From Rhodocyclaceae bacterium (GTDB taxonomy: Bacteria > Pseudomonadota > Gammaproteobacteria > Burkholderiales > CAIKXV01), in the NCBI GenBank assembly GCA_020248265.1, contig JADCHX010000008.1, positions 62,001 to 126,000 on the forward strand: a stretch of 64,000 bases of DNA, in the 5' to 3' direction. The position numbers were made by a program, and so were the translations under genes. Of the stretch, positions 17,817-26,553 are shown in pieces (the stretch's first letter is position 1; each line of letters opens with the position of its first letter). The notes under the pieces were generated by a model. It searched no databases, was not told the DNA's origin, and saw only the letters and a list, made by a program, of their open reading frames with translations.

Positions 17817-19091
17817 ATGGCCGGCCCGATCATCCTCGCGAACCTCTCGGTGCCGCTGCTCGGCGCCGTGGACACTGCGGTGGTCGGGCACCTGGATGAA
17901 GTGCACTACATCGGCGCGGTCGCCATCGGCGCGATGCTGTTCAACTTCATCTACCACCTGTTCAATTGCCTGCGCATGGGTACCACCGGCCCGACCGCGC
18001 AGGCCCGCGGCGCGGGCGACCATGCGGAGGTGCGCATGATGCTGGCGCGGGCCCTGCTGCTGGCGATGGCCGCCGGCTGCGCGATGGTCGCGCTGCAGGG
18101 GCCGATCGCCGCGCTCGCCTTCCACGCCATCGAGGCCAGTGCGCAGGTCGAGCAGTACGCGCGTCAGTACTTCCTGATCCGTGTCTGGGCGCTGCCGGCG
18201 GTGCTGTGCACCTACGCGATCATTGGCTGGATGTACGGACTGCGCAACGTGCGTGCGCCGCTGGTGATCCAGCTGTTCACCAACGCGGTCAACGTGTCGC
18301 TCGACCTCGTGCTGGTGTTCGGCTTCGGCATGGGCGTGGCGGGAGTGGCGGTCGCGTCCGTTATCGCCGAGTACGCCGGCCTGGCGCTCGGCGTTTTCTA
18401 CGTGCGGCTTACCCTGCGCGGGCTGCCGGCCGGCGGCGCCGCCAGCCCGCTGCTCGACCGGGCGCGCCTGCGCCGCATGGTGGCCATCAACGGCGACATC
18501 GTGCTGCGCACGCTGTGCATCGTCTCGGTGGGCGCGATCTTCATGGCGAAGAGCGCCGAGCTCGGGGACCTGACGCTCGCCGCAAACCAGGTGCTCTACC
18601 TGTTCCTGGTGTTCACGTCGTTCGGCCTCGACGGCTTCGCGCACACGGCCGAGACCATCCTCGGCGAGGCGGTCGGCCGGCGCGACGCCGCCGGTTTCCG
18701 ACATGGCCGCCGCCTGGTGTTCCTGTGGGCCGGCGCAGTCGCGTTGGTCAACACGCTGGTCTATGCGCTGCTCGGCACCGCGATCATTGCGCTGATGACC
18801 AGCCTGCCAGAGGTGCGGGCTGCGGCAGCCGACTACCTCTGGTGGCCTGTACTGATCCCCCTGGTGTCGGTGTGGGCCTTCATGTACGACGGCGTCTACC
18901 TGGCCGCGACACGTACCCGGATCATGCGCAACACGGTGATCGTGGCGTTCGTCGGCTACCTGGCCGTACTGCAGCTGGCGTTGCCGCTGTTCGGAAACGC
19001 GGGACTGTGGGCGGCGGTCGCGACATTCCTGGGAGTGCGCGGGCTGTTGCTGCATCTGTACCTGCCGCGCGTGTCCAGGTGCATCGGATAG
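17817..19091 (+). CDS. MATE-family efflux transporter (DinF-like)
   Basis: At least 424 residues with about 11-12 hydrophobic segments. MATE features are PIILANLSVPLLGAVDTAVVGHL at the first helix, AQARGAGD, and the second-half counterpart MAKSAELGDLTLAANQVL. It exports cationic compounds by Na+ or H+ antiport. From the ATG at 17817 the protein starts abruptly at the first helix. The frame is open upstream to 17736 (reading TAPAAGPAPGEAIGSTLP...THRQVWA), which looks like real N-terminus, but no ATG/GTG/TTG is present. A rare CTG start overlapping the previous stop is possible. Confidence 0.83.
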   Translation: MAGPIILANLSVPLLGAVDTAVVGHLDEVHYIGAVAIGAMLFNFIYHLFNCLRMGTTGPTAQARGAGDHAEVRMMLARALLLAMAAGCAMVALQGPIAALAFHAIEASAQVEQYARQYFLIRVWALPAVLCTYAIIGWMYGLRNVRAPLVIQLFTNAVNVSLDLVLVFGFGMGVAGVAVASVIAEYAGLALGVFYVRLTLRGLPAGGAASPLLDRARLRRMVAINGDIVLRTLCIVSVGAIFMAKSAELGDLTLAANQVLYLFLVFTSFGLDGFAHTAETILGEAVGRRDAAGFRHGRRLVFLWAGAVALVNTLVYALLGTAIIALMTSLPEVRAAAADYLWWPVLIPLVSVWAFMYDGVYLAATRTRIMRNTVIVAFVGYLAVLQLALPLFGNAGLWAAVATFLGVRGLLLHLYLPRVSRCIG

Positions 19092-19221
19092 CGCGCGGGT
19101 CGCACGGACCGGATTCCGCCGGCCTGCCGTGGCTGGAGGCGATCAGCGGACAGGTCGCGGCCAGCCGTTGTGCACTGGCAGGCCGTGTGGGGCCGCGTGG
19201 GGACGCGCAGGGGGCGAGTCG

Positions 19222-19250
19222 TTGACGCAGCCCCCCCGCCAGCTTACGCT
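19222..19250 (+). promoter_or_regulatory. Putative sigma-70 promoter for MBL-fold gene
   Basis: TTGACG (19222-19227), a 17-base spacer with a C7 run, and TACGCT (19245-19250) lie 36 bases before the TTG start. A small dyad CCAGC...GCTGG covers the -10. This is a prediction from consensus match only. Confidence 0.4.
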
Positions 19251-19286
19251 GGCTGACAGTCCGCGACATTCGCAAGGAGCACCACC

Positions 19287-20282
19287 TTGGACAGCATGGT
19301 TCCGTTCGAAGCACCAGTCGTCGATGAGTTGACGATACGCGTGCTGGTCGACTCACGCTATGAACGATTCCTTCCGAAGGCCATGCACCCGATGGTCGGC
19401 ATCGAGCACCTCGGACGCATCCCGGGCCGTGAGCTGTCGACCTTCGCGGCCGAGTGGGGGCTGTCGCTGCACCTGTCCTCGTCGATCGCCGGCGCGAAGG
19501 CCCAGTACGTGCTCGACTTCGGCTACACGCCCGAGATCCTGAACCGCAACTTCGACCTGCTCGACATCGACCCGGCGAAGATCAACGGGCTGATCCTCAG
19601 CCACGGCCACCGCGACCACTTCGGCGGGCTCGACGGCTTCGTGCACCAGCACCGCAGCCGGATGCGCGACGACCTCGCGCTGTTCGTCGGTGGAGACACC
19701 GTATTCCGCGAGAAGTGGATCACCGAGAAGCGCGGCGAAGATCCGATCTCGTGGGGCGCGATCGACCAGGTGTCGCTGCGCGCGCACCGCGTCGATACCG
19801 TCTGCTGCCCGAAGCCGCTCGCGCTGGACGGGCCGTTCACCTCCGGTTACATCGAGCGCAACTCGTTCGAGCAGGTCACCGGCGGCACGCTGGTGCAGGA
19901 CGACCACTACACGGAAGCCGAGCGCGGCGGCAAGCTGGTGCGCGACCAGCACGAGGACGAGCATGCGACCTGCTACATCGTGAAGGGGCGCGGGCTGGTC
20001 GTCATCTCTTCCTGCGGGCACACCGGCATCATCAACACCGTGCGCAGCGCGATGGCCGCGGCGAACGTCGACCGGGTGCATGCGGTTGTCGGCGGCTTCC
20101 ACCTCGGCATGGCACCGCTGCCCTACCTGCAGTCCACGCTGCAGGAGATGGAGGCGATCAATCCCGACGTGATCGTGCCGATGCACTGCACTGGCACGGC
20201 GTTCATCGAGATGCTGCGCGAGCGGATGCCCGAGAAACTGGTGCATTCGAACGTCGGCAGCCGGTTCACCTTCGGCGCCTGA
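19287..20282 (+). CDS. MBL-fold metallohydrolase
   Basis: 331 codons counted from a TTG start. AAGGAG sits 7 bases before this TTG, while the ATG three codons on is farther from the SD. The metallo-beta-lactamase motif LSHGHRDHFGGLDG (around residue 104) provides the di-metal ligands. Further His/Cys ligands follow in SSCGHTGIINT and VVGGFHLG, with VPMHCTG near the end. The pattern resembles the dihydropterin-phosphate-synthase-like MBL group; the substrate is unknown. No signal peptide is seen, so it is cytoplasmic. It is a stand-alone gene between the MATE exporter and a Bug receptor. Confidence 0.82.
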   Translation: MDSMVPFEAPVVDELTIRVLVDSRYERFLPKAMHPMVGIEHLGRIPGRELSTFAAEWGLSLHLSSSIAGAKAQYVLDFGYTPEILNRNFDLLDIDPAKINGLILSHGHRDHFGGLDGFVHQHRSRMRDDLALFVGGDTVFREKWITEKRGEDPISWGAIDQVSLRAHRVDTVCCPKPLALDGPFTSGYIERNSFEQVTGGTLVQDDHYTEAERGGKLVRDQHEDEHATCYIVKGRGLVVISSCGHTGIINTVRSAMAAANVDRVHAVVGGFHLGMAPLPYLQSTLQEMEAINPDVIVPMHCTGTAFIEMLRERMPEKLVHSNVGSRFTFGA

Positions 20283-20417
20283 CCGGGAGCGGGGTCGAGT
20301 GCAGTAGCGGCGATGATCGACGATGTCCTGGGATCATTGCTGGGACGCACGTCGACGCCGGAACAGGAGGCGTACCTGCAGCAGGCGGGTTGGTCGTTCC
20401 GAGGAGCGGGCTCCACA

Positions 20418-20446
20418 TTGACCGCTGACGCAAGCGTCCGGATACT
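20418..20446 (+). promoter_or_regulatory. Putative promoter with internal dyad before the Bug operon
   Basis: TTGACC (20418-20423), a 17-base spacer and GATACT (20441-20446) lie 38 bases before the ATG at 20485. The spacer contains the perfect dyad GACGC-AA-GCGTC (20427-20438), a plausible operator. No other gene-like sequence is seen in the 20283-20484 gap. Confidence 0.45.
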
Positions 20447-20484
20447 GTCGGTGCAGCATTTGGAAGGCGCCCTGCGGAGGCACG

Positions 20485-21456
20485 ATGCGAACTTCGATGC
20501 GGTTGCGAATGACCGGTGCGGTGCTGCTGGCGCTGTCGGCTACCGTCTGCGTCGCGCAGGTAGAGCCCGTGCGAGCGCTGCGCGTCGTGGTGCCCTATCC
20601 TCCGGGCGGTTCGTCGGACATCCAGGCGCGGCTGGTCGCACAGGGGCTGGGCGAGCGGCTGGGCCAGCCGGTGATCGTCGACAACCGGCCAGGCGCGAGT
20701 GCCGTGATCGGTACCGACTACGTCGCGCGCCAGCCCGCCGATGGCACGACCCTGCTGCTGGCCGCACCGCCGTTCGTGATCACGCCGTACACCGAGCAGA
20801 AGCTGCCTTACGACGTGAAGAAGGATTTCGTACCGGTATCGCTGCTGTCGCGCGCCCCGATGCTGGTGGCGGTGCCGCGCGATTCCCCGGCGAAGGCCTT
20901 CGGCGATCTGGTCTCGATGGCGCGCGCGCAGCCGGGCCGGCTGGCCTACGGCTCGGTGGGCGCGGGCGGGCTGGGCCACATGGCGACCGAACTGCTGGCC
21001 CAGCAGCTGAAGCTCGACCTGGTGCATGTGCCGTACAAGGGTTCCGCGCCGGCGCTCACCGACCTCGCCGGCGGACGCCTTGCGATGATGCTGACTACCC
21101 AGCTCGACATGGCGGCCCAGCTGTCCGCCGGGTCCGTCCGTGTCGTGGCCATCGGATCGCCGCAGCGCTCGCGCCTGCTGCCAGAGGTCCCGACCGTATC
21201 GGAGGCAGGCTTCGGCGCGGTCGACCTCGGCAACTGGTTCAGCGGCCTGTCGATGCGCGCCGGTACTCGACCCGAATGGACGGTCCGCCTGTCGGCGGAG
21301 ATCGCCGCGGTCCTGCAGCGGCCCGACGTGCGGGAGCGGCTCGACGCGCAGAACGTGGAAACGGTGGGATCGACCCCGGCGCAGTACGGGGCGTTCCTGG
21401 ACGCCGAGCACGCCCGCTGGGCAGCGGTCGCGGCCGCCATCCGGGCGCCGAGGTAG
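20485..21456 (+). CDS. Bug/TctC-family periplasmic solute-binding protein
   Basis: 323 codons. The signal peptide is MRLRMTGAVLLALSATVCVAQ. Landmarks are LRVVVPYPPGGSSD, GQPVIVDNRPGASA, PADGTTLLLA, the ligand loop VPYKGSAPAL and LPEVPTVSEA. The usual HPS(V/L)P strand is replaced by VPRDSP, so ligand contacts may differ. It is the first gene of a plus-strand cluster with a bicupin, a D-2-hydroxyacid dehydrogenase, a second Bug receptor and a RidA protein. Gaps are short (34, 3 and 2 bp, then 48 bp), so one operon is likely. Confidence 0.87.
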   Translation: MRTSMRLRMTGAVLLALSATVCVAQVEPVRALRVVVPYPPGGSSDIQARLVAQGLGERLGQPVIVDNRPGASAVIGTDYVARQPADGTTLLLAAPPFVITPYTEQKLPYDVKKDFVPVSLLSRAPMLVAVPRDSPAKAFGDLVSMARAQPGRLAYGSVGAGGLGHMATELLAQQLKLDLVHVPYKGSAPALTDLAGGRLAMMLTTQLDMAAQLSAGSVRVVAIGSPQRSRLLPEVPTVSEAGFGAVDLGNWFSGLSMRAGTRPEWTVRLSAEIAAVLQRPDVRERLDAQNVETVGSTPAQYGAFLDAEHARWAAVAAAIRAPR

Positions 21457-21490
21457 GCGAAGTCATCCAGCGCAACACACGGAGGAGATC

Positions 21491-22330
21491 ATGGCAGTCC
21501 ACCTGAATGTCGAAGATGTGGTGCCCGAGGCGGTCGCCCCGGGCGTGCAGCGCCGGGTGCTGCTCCACCCGCGTACCGTGCCGGGCATACGCTTCGAGCT
21601 GGGCTGCCTGGCGCTGGACCCCGGCACGACGATGCCGGTGTCGGTCGGCGCTGCCGACCTCGAGTGGCTGCAGGTGCTGTCGGGTTCGCTGGTGCTCGAC
21701 GGCAGCGGGCAGGCGCAGGTGCTTTCCGATGCGCACGTCGTCTTCCTGCCGCCGGGCTTCGATGGATCGATCCGCGCCGAAGCCGGGGCGTCCATCCTCT
21801 GGGCGCGCGTGCCCGATGCCGCCGGGCTCGACCCGGCGTTCACCTCGCGGCCGCCAGGCTTTCGCATCGTCAACTGGAAAGACGAACCGCTGCTCGAGTC
21901 GCAGCACGATGCGCGCAAGCGCATCTACCTTGCGACGCCGGCGCTGTTCGGCACCGAGGCGATCAAGGGCGAGATGATCCTGTACCCGCCCGGGACCGAA
22001 GCGCCGAAGCACTACCATCTCGGTGCGGCGCACTTCATGTACTTCCTCGAGGGCGGCGGTATGGCCTTCGCCGGAGACCGTGCGCTGAAGGTGCGTGCCG
22101 GCGACGTGGTCTACTATGACGATCAGGAGGTGCATTCGCTGCGCAGCGGGGACACCTCGGGCATGACCTTCGCCGAGTTCTTCGTGCCGGCCGGTGCGCG
22201 CACGGTGTGGGTGCATCCCGAGAAGGCCTGCACCTGGCTGCCCACCGGAAAGAACATCCAGGGCGGGAAGCCTGCGCGCGAGATCCGTGCGCACAGCTTC
22301 GCGCGGGTCGAAACCACCACGGACGTCTGA
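21491..22330 (+). CDS. Bicupin protein
   Basis: 279 residues from the ATG that follows GGAGGAGATC. It has two cupin barrels. The second has the metal-binding pattern PPGTEAPKHYHLGAAHFMYFLEGG (residues about 160-183) and DVVYYDDQEVHSL. The first (WLQVLSGSLVLDGSG, VVFLPPGFDGSI) lacks the His ligands. This one-active-barrel layout is seen in ureidoglycine aminohydrolases and in sugar or keto-acid isomerases and dioxygenases. No specific activity can be assigned. It lies between a Bug receptor and a hydroxyacid dehydrogenase, so it may act on the imported acid. Confidence 0.72.
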   Translation: MAVHLNVEDVVPEAVAPGVQRRVLLHPRTVPGIRFELGCLALDPGTTMPVSVGAADLEWLQVLSGSLVLDGSGQAQVLSDAHVVFLPPGFDGSIRAEAGASILWARVPDAAGLDPAFTSRPPGFRIVNWKDEPLLESQHDARKRIYLATPALFGTEAIKGEMILYPPGTEAPKHYHLGAAHFMYFLEGGGMAFAGDRALKVRAGDVVYYDDQEVHSLRSGDTSGMTFAEFFVPAGARTVWVHPEKACTWLPTGKNIQGGKPAREIRAHSFARVETTTDV

Positions 22331-22333
22331 CGC

Positions 22334-23284
22334 ATGCCGATCGAGCTGGTCCTCACCACCCGCATCCCGTCGCCGGCGATGGAGATGCTGGAGGCGGAAT
22401 ACACCTGCCACCGCCTGTACGAAGCCACGGACCCCACGGACCGTGCCGCCTTTCTGGCGCGCGTGGCGCCGACGGTGCGCGGCATCGCCACCTTCGCCCA
22501 TGGCGGCGTCGACGCCGGGCTGATCGCGGCCCTTCCGAAGGCCGAGATCATCTCGCACTACGGCGACGGCACCGAGAAGATCGACCTGGTCGCGGCGAAG
22601 GCGCGCGGTGTCGTGGTGGCGAACGTGGTCGGCATCGTCGAGGCATGCGTGGCCGACACCGCGATGGCGCTGATGCTCAACGTGATGCGCCGCTACCTGT
22701 ATGCAGACCACTTCGTCCGCTCGGGGCTGTGGACCGCGCCCGGCACCTTCCCGCCGGCGACCTCGCTGGGCGGCAAGACGGTCGGCATCCTCGGCCTCGG
22801 CGGCATCGGCATCGAGGTCGCGAAGCGTGCAGGTGCCTTCGGCATGCATGTGCGCTACCACAACCGGAAGCCGAAGCCGGGTGTCGACTACCCGTACGAT
22901 CCGGACCTGCTCACGCTGGCCCGCAACGCCGACGTGCTGGTACTCGGGGTGCCGGGCGGCCCGCAGACCGAGCGCCTGGTCGACGCCGAGGTGCTCGATG
23001 CGCTCGGGCCCGGCGGCTACCTGGTGAACGTCGCACGCGGGTCGGTGGTGGACGAGCCGGTGCTGATCCAGTACCTGCAGGACAGGAAGATCGCAGGGGC
23101 CGGCCTGGACACCTTCGACAACGAGCCGCGCATCGACCGCAGGCTGCTCGAACTCGACAACGTCGTGCTGTCGCCGCACGTCGGCACCTATACCGTCGAG
23201 ACCCGGCGGGCGATGGCCGAACGGCAGCTCGAGAACCTGCGCCGGCATTTCGCCGGGCAGCCGGTCGTGAACAGGGTCGTCTAG
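22334..23284 (+). CDS. D-isomer-specific 2-hydroxyacid dehydrogenase
   Basis: 316 codons. The Rossmann motif GILGLGGIGIEVAKRAGAF binds NAD(P). The substrate/NAD segment LVNVARGSVVDEPVLI carries the conserved Arg. AGAGLDTFDNEP holds the active-site Glu neighbourhood, and LSPHVGTYTVETR carries the catalytic His. It interconverts 2-oxo and D-2-hydroxy acids (glyoxylate/hydroxypyruvate reductase or phosphoglycerate-dehydrogenase type). Three bases separate it from the bicupin gene and two from the next Bug gene. The exact substrate is not determined. Confidence 0.86.
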   Translation: MPIELVLTTRIPSPAMEMLEAEYTCHRLYEATDPTDRAAFLARVAPTVRGIATFAHGGVDAGLIAALPKAEIISHYGDGTEKIDLVAAKARGVVVANVVGIVEACVADTAMALMLNVMRRYLYADHFVRSGLWTAPGTFPPATSLGGKTVGILGLGGIGIEVAKRAGAFGMHVRYHNRKPKPGVDYPYDPDLLTLARNADVLVLGVPGGPQTERLVDAEVLDALGPGGYLVNVARGSVVDEPVLIQYLQDRKIAGAGLDTFDNEPRIDRRLLELDNVVLSPHVGTYTVETRRAMAERQLENLRRHFAGQPVVNRVV

Positions 23285-23286
23285 CG

Positions 23287-24300
23287 ATGCAGCGCCCGCG
23301 GAGCGCCTCGAACGGCCAGTGCGGACAGGCAAGGCTCGCCGTGGTGGCCCTCGCGTGCGTGTCGGCTTCGCTGGCATCCGTCGTCCACGCCCAGCCCGAT
23401 GCCGCCTGGCCGTCGCGTCCGCTGCGCATGGTGGTCGGCGCAGGCGCGGGCGGCAACGTCGACCTCACCGCGCGCATCGTCGGCCGCCGGGTGTCGGAGA
23501 GCCTCGGCCAGCCAGTGGTCATCGACAACCGGGTCGGCGCGGGCGGGGCGATCGCCTTCAACCTCGTGCGCCAGTCCGCGCCTGACGGCTACACGCTGCT
23601 GATGGCGCCGACCGGCTTCACCACCGGCGTGGCGCTCAACCCGAACGCCGGGTACGACCCGGTGAAGGACTTCACCGCCATCTCCACGGTCAGCTTCTTC
23701 GCCTATGCGCTGGCGGTGGGGACGCAGAGTCCGCATGCCACGCTGGCAGACCTGCTTGCAGCGGCGCGGGCGAAGCCGGGCACGCTCGGCTACGGGACCG
23801 GCGGCGTCGGTTCGGGCCAGCATCTGGTGGCTGAACTGCTGTCGGCGATGGCCGGGGTCAGGCTGCTGCATGTGCCCTACAAGGGCGGCATGGCACCGGT
23901 GAGCGACCTGGTCGGCGGGCAGATCCCGATGGTGGTGGAGATCGAGTCCGTCCTGGTGCCGCAGGTCAGGGCGGGCAAGGTCCGGGTGCTGGCGACGACC
24001 GGTCCCGCACGCACGCCGCTGCTGCCCGAGGTGCCCACGGTCGCCGAGTCCGGCGTGCGCGACTTCGTCGTGCAGGGATGGCTGGGCGTCCTCGGGCCGC
24101 GCGGCATCGCACCGGCGAGGCTGGTGCGCCTGAACGCCGTCGTGCGCGAGGCGGTCGCCGACCCGGCGACGGTGGCTGCGATCGAGAAGGGCGGCGCGGT
24201 CGCACGCGCCGGCAGTGCCGAGGCCTTTGCCGCGCTGGTGCAGGCGGATACGCAGCGCTGGGCCCGCGTGGTCCGCGATGCGAACATACAGGTGCAGTAG
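23287..24300 (+). CDS. Bug/TctC-family periplasmic solute-binding protein
   Basis: 337 residues. The signal sequence ends at VVHAQ. Family marks are WPSRPLRMVVGAGAGGNVD, GQPVVIDNRVGAGG, APDGYTLLMA, VPYKGGMAP and LPEVPTVAES. The first strand is unusual (VGAGAGGN in place of VP-PPGG), and the HPS strand is TQSPHA. It sits two bases after the dehydrogenase stop and is clearly co-transcribed. The operon thus encodes two different Bug receptors, perhaps for related acids. Confidence 0.87.
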   Translation: MQRPRSASNGQCGQARLAVVALACVSASLASVVHAQPDAAWPSRPLRMVVGAGAGGNVDLTARIVGRRVSESLGQPVVIDNRVGAGGAIAFNLVRQSAPDGYTLLMAPTGFTTGVALNPNAGYDPVKDFTAISTVSFFAYALAVGTQSPHATLADLLAAARAKPGTLGYGTGGVGSGQHLVAELLSAMAGVRLLHVPYKGGMAPVSDLVGGQIPMVVEIESVLVPQVRAGKVRVLATTGPARTPLLPEVPTVAESGVRDFVVQGWLGVLGPRGIAPARLVRLNAVVREAVADPATVAAIEKGGAVARAGSAEAFAALVQADTQRWARVVRDANIQVQ

Positions 24301-24348
24301 CGGCCCGGCCGTGCTGCGCGATCGACCAAGCGAACGAAGGAGACACCG

Positions 24349-24777
24349 ATGAAGCGCGAGACCATCCTCCCCTGGGAGATGCACAAGGAACACCGAACGC
24401 CCTACGTGCCGGCGATCAAGATCGAGGGCGGCTCGCTGCTGTTCATGTCCGGCATGGGTCCGCACAAGCCCGACCACAAGCATCCGCACGTACCCGAGGA
24501 GTGGGTGCTGCCCGACGATGCCGGTGCGCAGGCGCGCATGGTGCTCGAGAAGATGAAGCGCATGGTCGAGGCGGCGGGCGGCGAGTTCCGCAACATCGTG
24601 AAGATCACCCGCTACCTGAAGAACATCGACGACCAGGACAAGGTCAACGAACTCATCCACGAGTACTTCGGCGACGACCTGCCGTGCAGCACGACGGTGC
24701 AGGTGTCGGGCTTCGTCGTGCCGACGATGCTGCTGGAGATCGACGGCTGGGCGGTGATCCCGGACAGGAAGCCCTGA
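24349..24777 (+). CDS. RidA/YjgF/YER057c/UK114-family protein
   Basis: 142 codons. The family core is LFMSGMGPHKP near residue 31, VLEKMKRMVEAAGGEFRNIVKITRYL and CSTTVQVSGFVVPTMLLEID near the end. RidA proteins are trimeric enzymes that hydrolyse reactive enamine/imine intermediates; related subgroups act in specific catabolic pathways. The Arg of the canonical imine site (C-x-R near the C-terminus) is not evident here (PCSTTVQV), so a catabolic subgroup is more likely than canonical RidA. GAAGGAG precedes the ATG. It is last in the Bug/bicupin/dehydrogenase operon and is followed by a hairpin. Confidence 0.8.
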   Translation: MKRETILPWEMHKEHRTPYVPAIKIEGGSLLFMSGMGPHKPDHKHPHVPEEWVLPDDAGAQARMVLEKMKRMVEAAGGEFRNIVKITRYLKNIDDQDKVNELIHEYFGDDLPCSTTVQVSGFVVPTMLLEIDGWAVIPDRKP

Positions 24778-24779
24778 CC

Positions 24780-24803
24780 CTGAGGCAGGGCGTCCTGCCT
24801 CAG
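24780..24803. terminator. Bidirectional terminator-like hairpin
   Basis: CTGAGGCAGG-GCGT-CCTGCCTCAG is a perfect 10-bp stem with a 4-base loop between the convergent ridA-like and sirtuin genes. The sirtuin stop codon lies in the right arm. There is no clear T-run, so termination strength is uncertain. Confidence 0.6.
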
Positions 24804-25576
24804 CCGCCGCAGATCGCCGGCAGCACCTCGCCGATCGACCCGGCGATCACCGCGTCGGCGATGTCGTCGAACGGGGTCGGCTGGGCGTTCACGATCACCA
24901 GCTTCGCGTCGAACTGCTTCGCGACCGGCACCACGCCCGACACCGGGTAGACCTGCAGCGTCGAGCCGACCGCCAGCATCAGGTCGCATTCCTGGGCGCA
25001 TCGCATCGCGCGCTCCATCACCCCGGGCTTGAGCGACTGGCCGAACGAAATCGTGTCGCTCTTCAGGATGCCGCCGCATTCGGTGCAGGGTGGGTCTTCC
25101 TCGCCAGCGCGCAGCCGTTCGGCGACCTCGGCCATCGGGCCGCGCCAGTTGCACTGCAGGCAGGCCACGAACAGCACGGTGCCGTGTACCTCGATCACCT
25201 TGCCTGGCGAGTTACCCGCCTTCTGGTGCAGGCCGTCGATGTTCTGCGTGATCAGCGCATGCAGTTTGCTGCGGGCCTCGAGCGCAGCCAGCGCCTGGTG
25301 GCCGCGGTTCGGCGTGGCGAGCCACGCCGGATGCGCGAGACGGTTCTGCCACGCCAGCCGGCGTACTTCCGGGTCCGCGACGTAGTAGCGGATATCGGAC
25401 AGCTTCTCTGCCTTGGGATTGGTGGTCCACACGCCCTGTGGACCGCGGAAGTCCGGGATACCGGATTCGGTCGAGATGCCGGCGCCGGTGAGCACCGTCA
25501 CTTTCGACGCGGCATCGATCCACGCGCGTACCTGCGCGAGGGATACGGCACTGCCGGCCCGCGATGGCGCCGGCAT
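24800..25576 (-). CDS. Sirtuin (NAD-dependent protein deacylase)
   Basis: 258 residues. The NAD-binding signature VLTGAGISTESGIPDFRG lies near residue 28. ITQNIDGLHQKAG and the catalytic His in VIEVHGTV follow. A zinc ribbon is given by CLQC and CTEC. VGSTLQVYPVSG and VIVNAQPTPFDD close the Rossmann fold. It removes acyl groups from lysines at the cost of NAD. It is three bases downstream of the oxidoreductase gene, so it is the last gene of a minus-strand operon. The start is the ATG directly after that gene's stop. Confidence 0.88.
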   Translation of the reverse strand: MPAPSRAGSAVSLAQVRAWIDAASKVTVLTGAGISTESGIPDFRGPQGVWTTNPKAEKLSDIRYYVADPEVRRLAWQNRLAHPAWLATPNRGHQALAALEARSKLHALITQNIDGLHQKAGNSPGKVIEVHGTVLFVACLQCNWRGPMAEVAERLRAGEEDPPCTECGGILKSDTISFGQSLKPGVMERAMRCAQECDLMLAVGSTLQVYPVSGVVPVAKQFDAKLVIVNAQPTPFDDIADAVIAGSIGEVLPAICGG

Positions 25577-25578
25577 GC

Positions 25579-26553
25579 TCAGCGCACCCGGACCACGATC
25601 TTGCCGACCATCGCGCTCGACTCCATGCAGTCGCGCGCGGCCGGGATCTCGTCGAAGCCGAACTCGCGGTCGATCACCGGGTCGAAGGCACCGGCGGCGA
25701 TCGCCGGCATCACGTCGCGCGCGAAGCCGGCCGCTGCCGCCGCCTTCTCTTCCCGGGTCAGCTTCGCGTTCGAGATGCCGAAGATCTCCAGCCGGCCGGC
25801 ATGCACCGCGCCGAGGTCGATCTCGGCGCTGAGCGCGCCGTCGACATAGCCGACCACGGCGATCCGGCCCTTGCGTGCCGCCGCACGCACGCACTCGGCA
25901 AACTGCGTGCCGCCGACCAGGTTGACCGCGAGGTCGGCGCCATGGCCGCCGGTGGCTTCCATCACCTTCGCCGCGAAGTCGGCGCCGCGGGTGTTGATCG
26001 CGACATCGAGGCCGAGCGCCTTGATCCGTTCCAGCTTGGCGGCCGAGCCCGAAGTGCCGATCGACTTCGCGCCGAGCAGCTTCGCCATTTGCACGCAGGC
26101 CACGCCCGCGCCGGACGATACACCGGTGATCAGCAGCCATTCGCCCTTCGCCAGCCGTCCGTACGGCGGGTAGAGCATCTCGTAGGCGGTGATGTACGAG
26201 ATCGGGATCGCTGCCGCCTGCTGCCAGCTCAGGCGCGACGGCATCGGCATCACCTGCGCGGCGTCGAGGGTCGCGTAGTCGGCGAAGCCGCCGCGCGAAC
26301 GGCCGAACACCTTGTCCCCAGGCTTGCAGTTCGTGACGCCGGCACCGATGGCATGCACGATGCCGGCCGCCTCGTTGCCGCCGATCTTCTCCGGCCCGCC
26401 GTGCACCGCGCCGCCGACCACCAGTTCGCCGCGGTTCAGTGCCGAGGCATGCACCTCGATGATGACCTCGCCCGGCTTCGGTTGCGGCACGGGCACTTCG
26501 CGGTATTCGATGACCGCCTTGTGGTCACGGGTGACGATCCAGCAGGACTTCAT
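25579..26553 (-). CDS. Zinc-independent MDR oxidoreductase (quinone oxidoreductase-like)
   Basis: 324 residues. The GroES-like N-terminal domain (VPQPKPGEVIIEVHASALNRGE, GNEAAGIVHAIGAGV) is followed by a Rossmann domain (LLITGVSSGAGVACVQMAKLL; GADLAVNLVGG). The zinc-ligand Cys/His set of classical alcohol dehydrogenases is absent, so it is of the NADPH:quinone/crotonyl-CoA reductase type. Its ATG overlaps the TGA of the upstream amidohydrolase (ATGA), indicating translational coupling. The substrate is unknown. Confidence 0.84.
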   Translation of the reverse strand: MKSCWIVTRDHKAVIEYREVPVPQPKPGEVIIEVHASALNRGELVVGGAVHGGPEKIGGNEAAGIVHAIGAGVTNCKPGDKVFGRSRGGFADYATLDAAQVMPMPSRLSWQQAAAIPISYITAYEMLYPPYGRLAKGEWLLITGVSSGAGVACVQMAKLLGAKSIGTSGSAAKLERIKALGLDVAINTRGADFAAKVMEATGGHGADLAVNLVGGTQFAECVRAAARKGRIAVVGYVDGALSAEIDLGAVHAGRLEIFGISNAKLTREEKAAAAAGFARDVMPAIAAGAFDPVIDREFGFDEIPAARDCMESSAMVGKIVVRVR

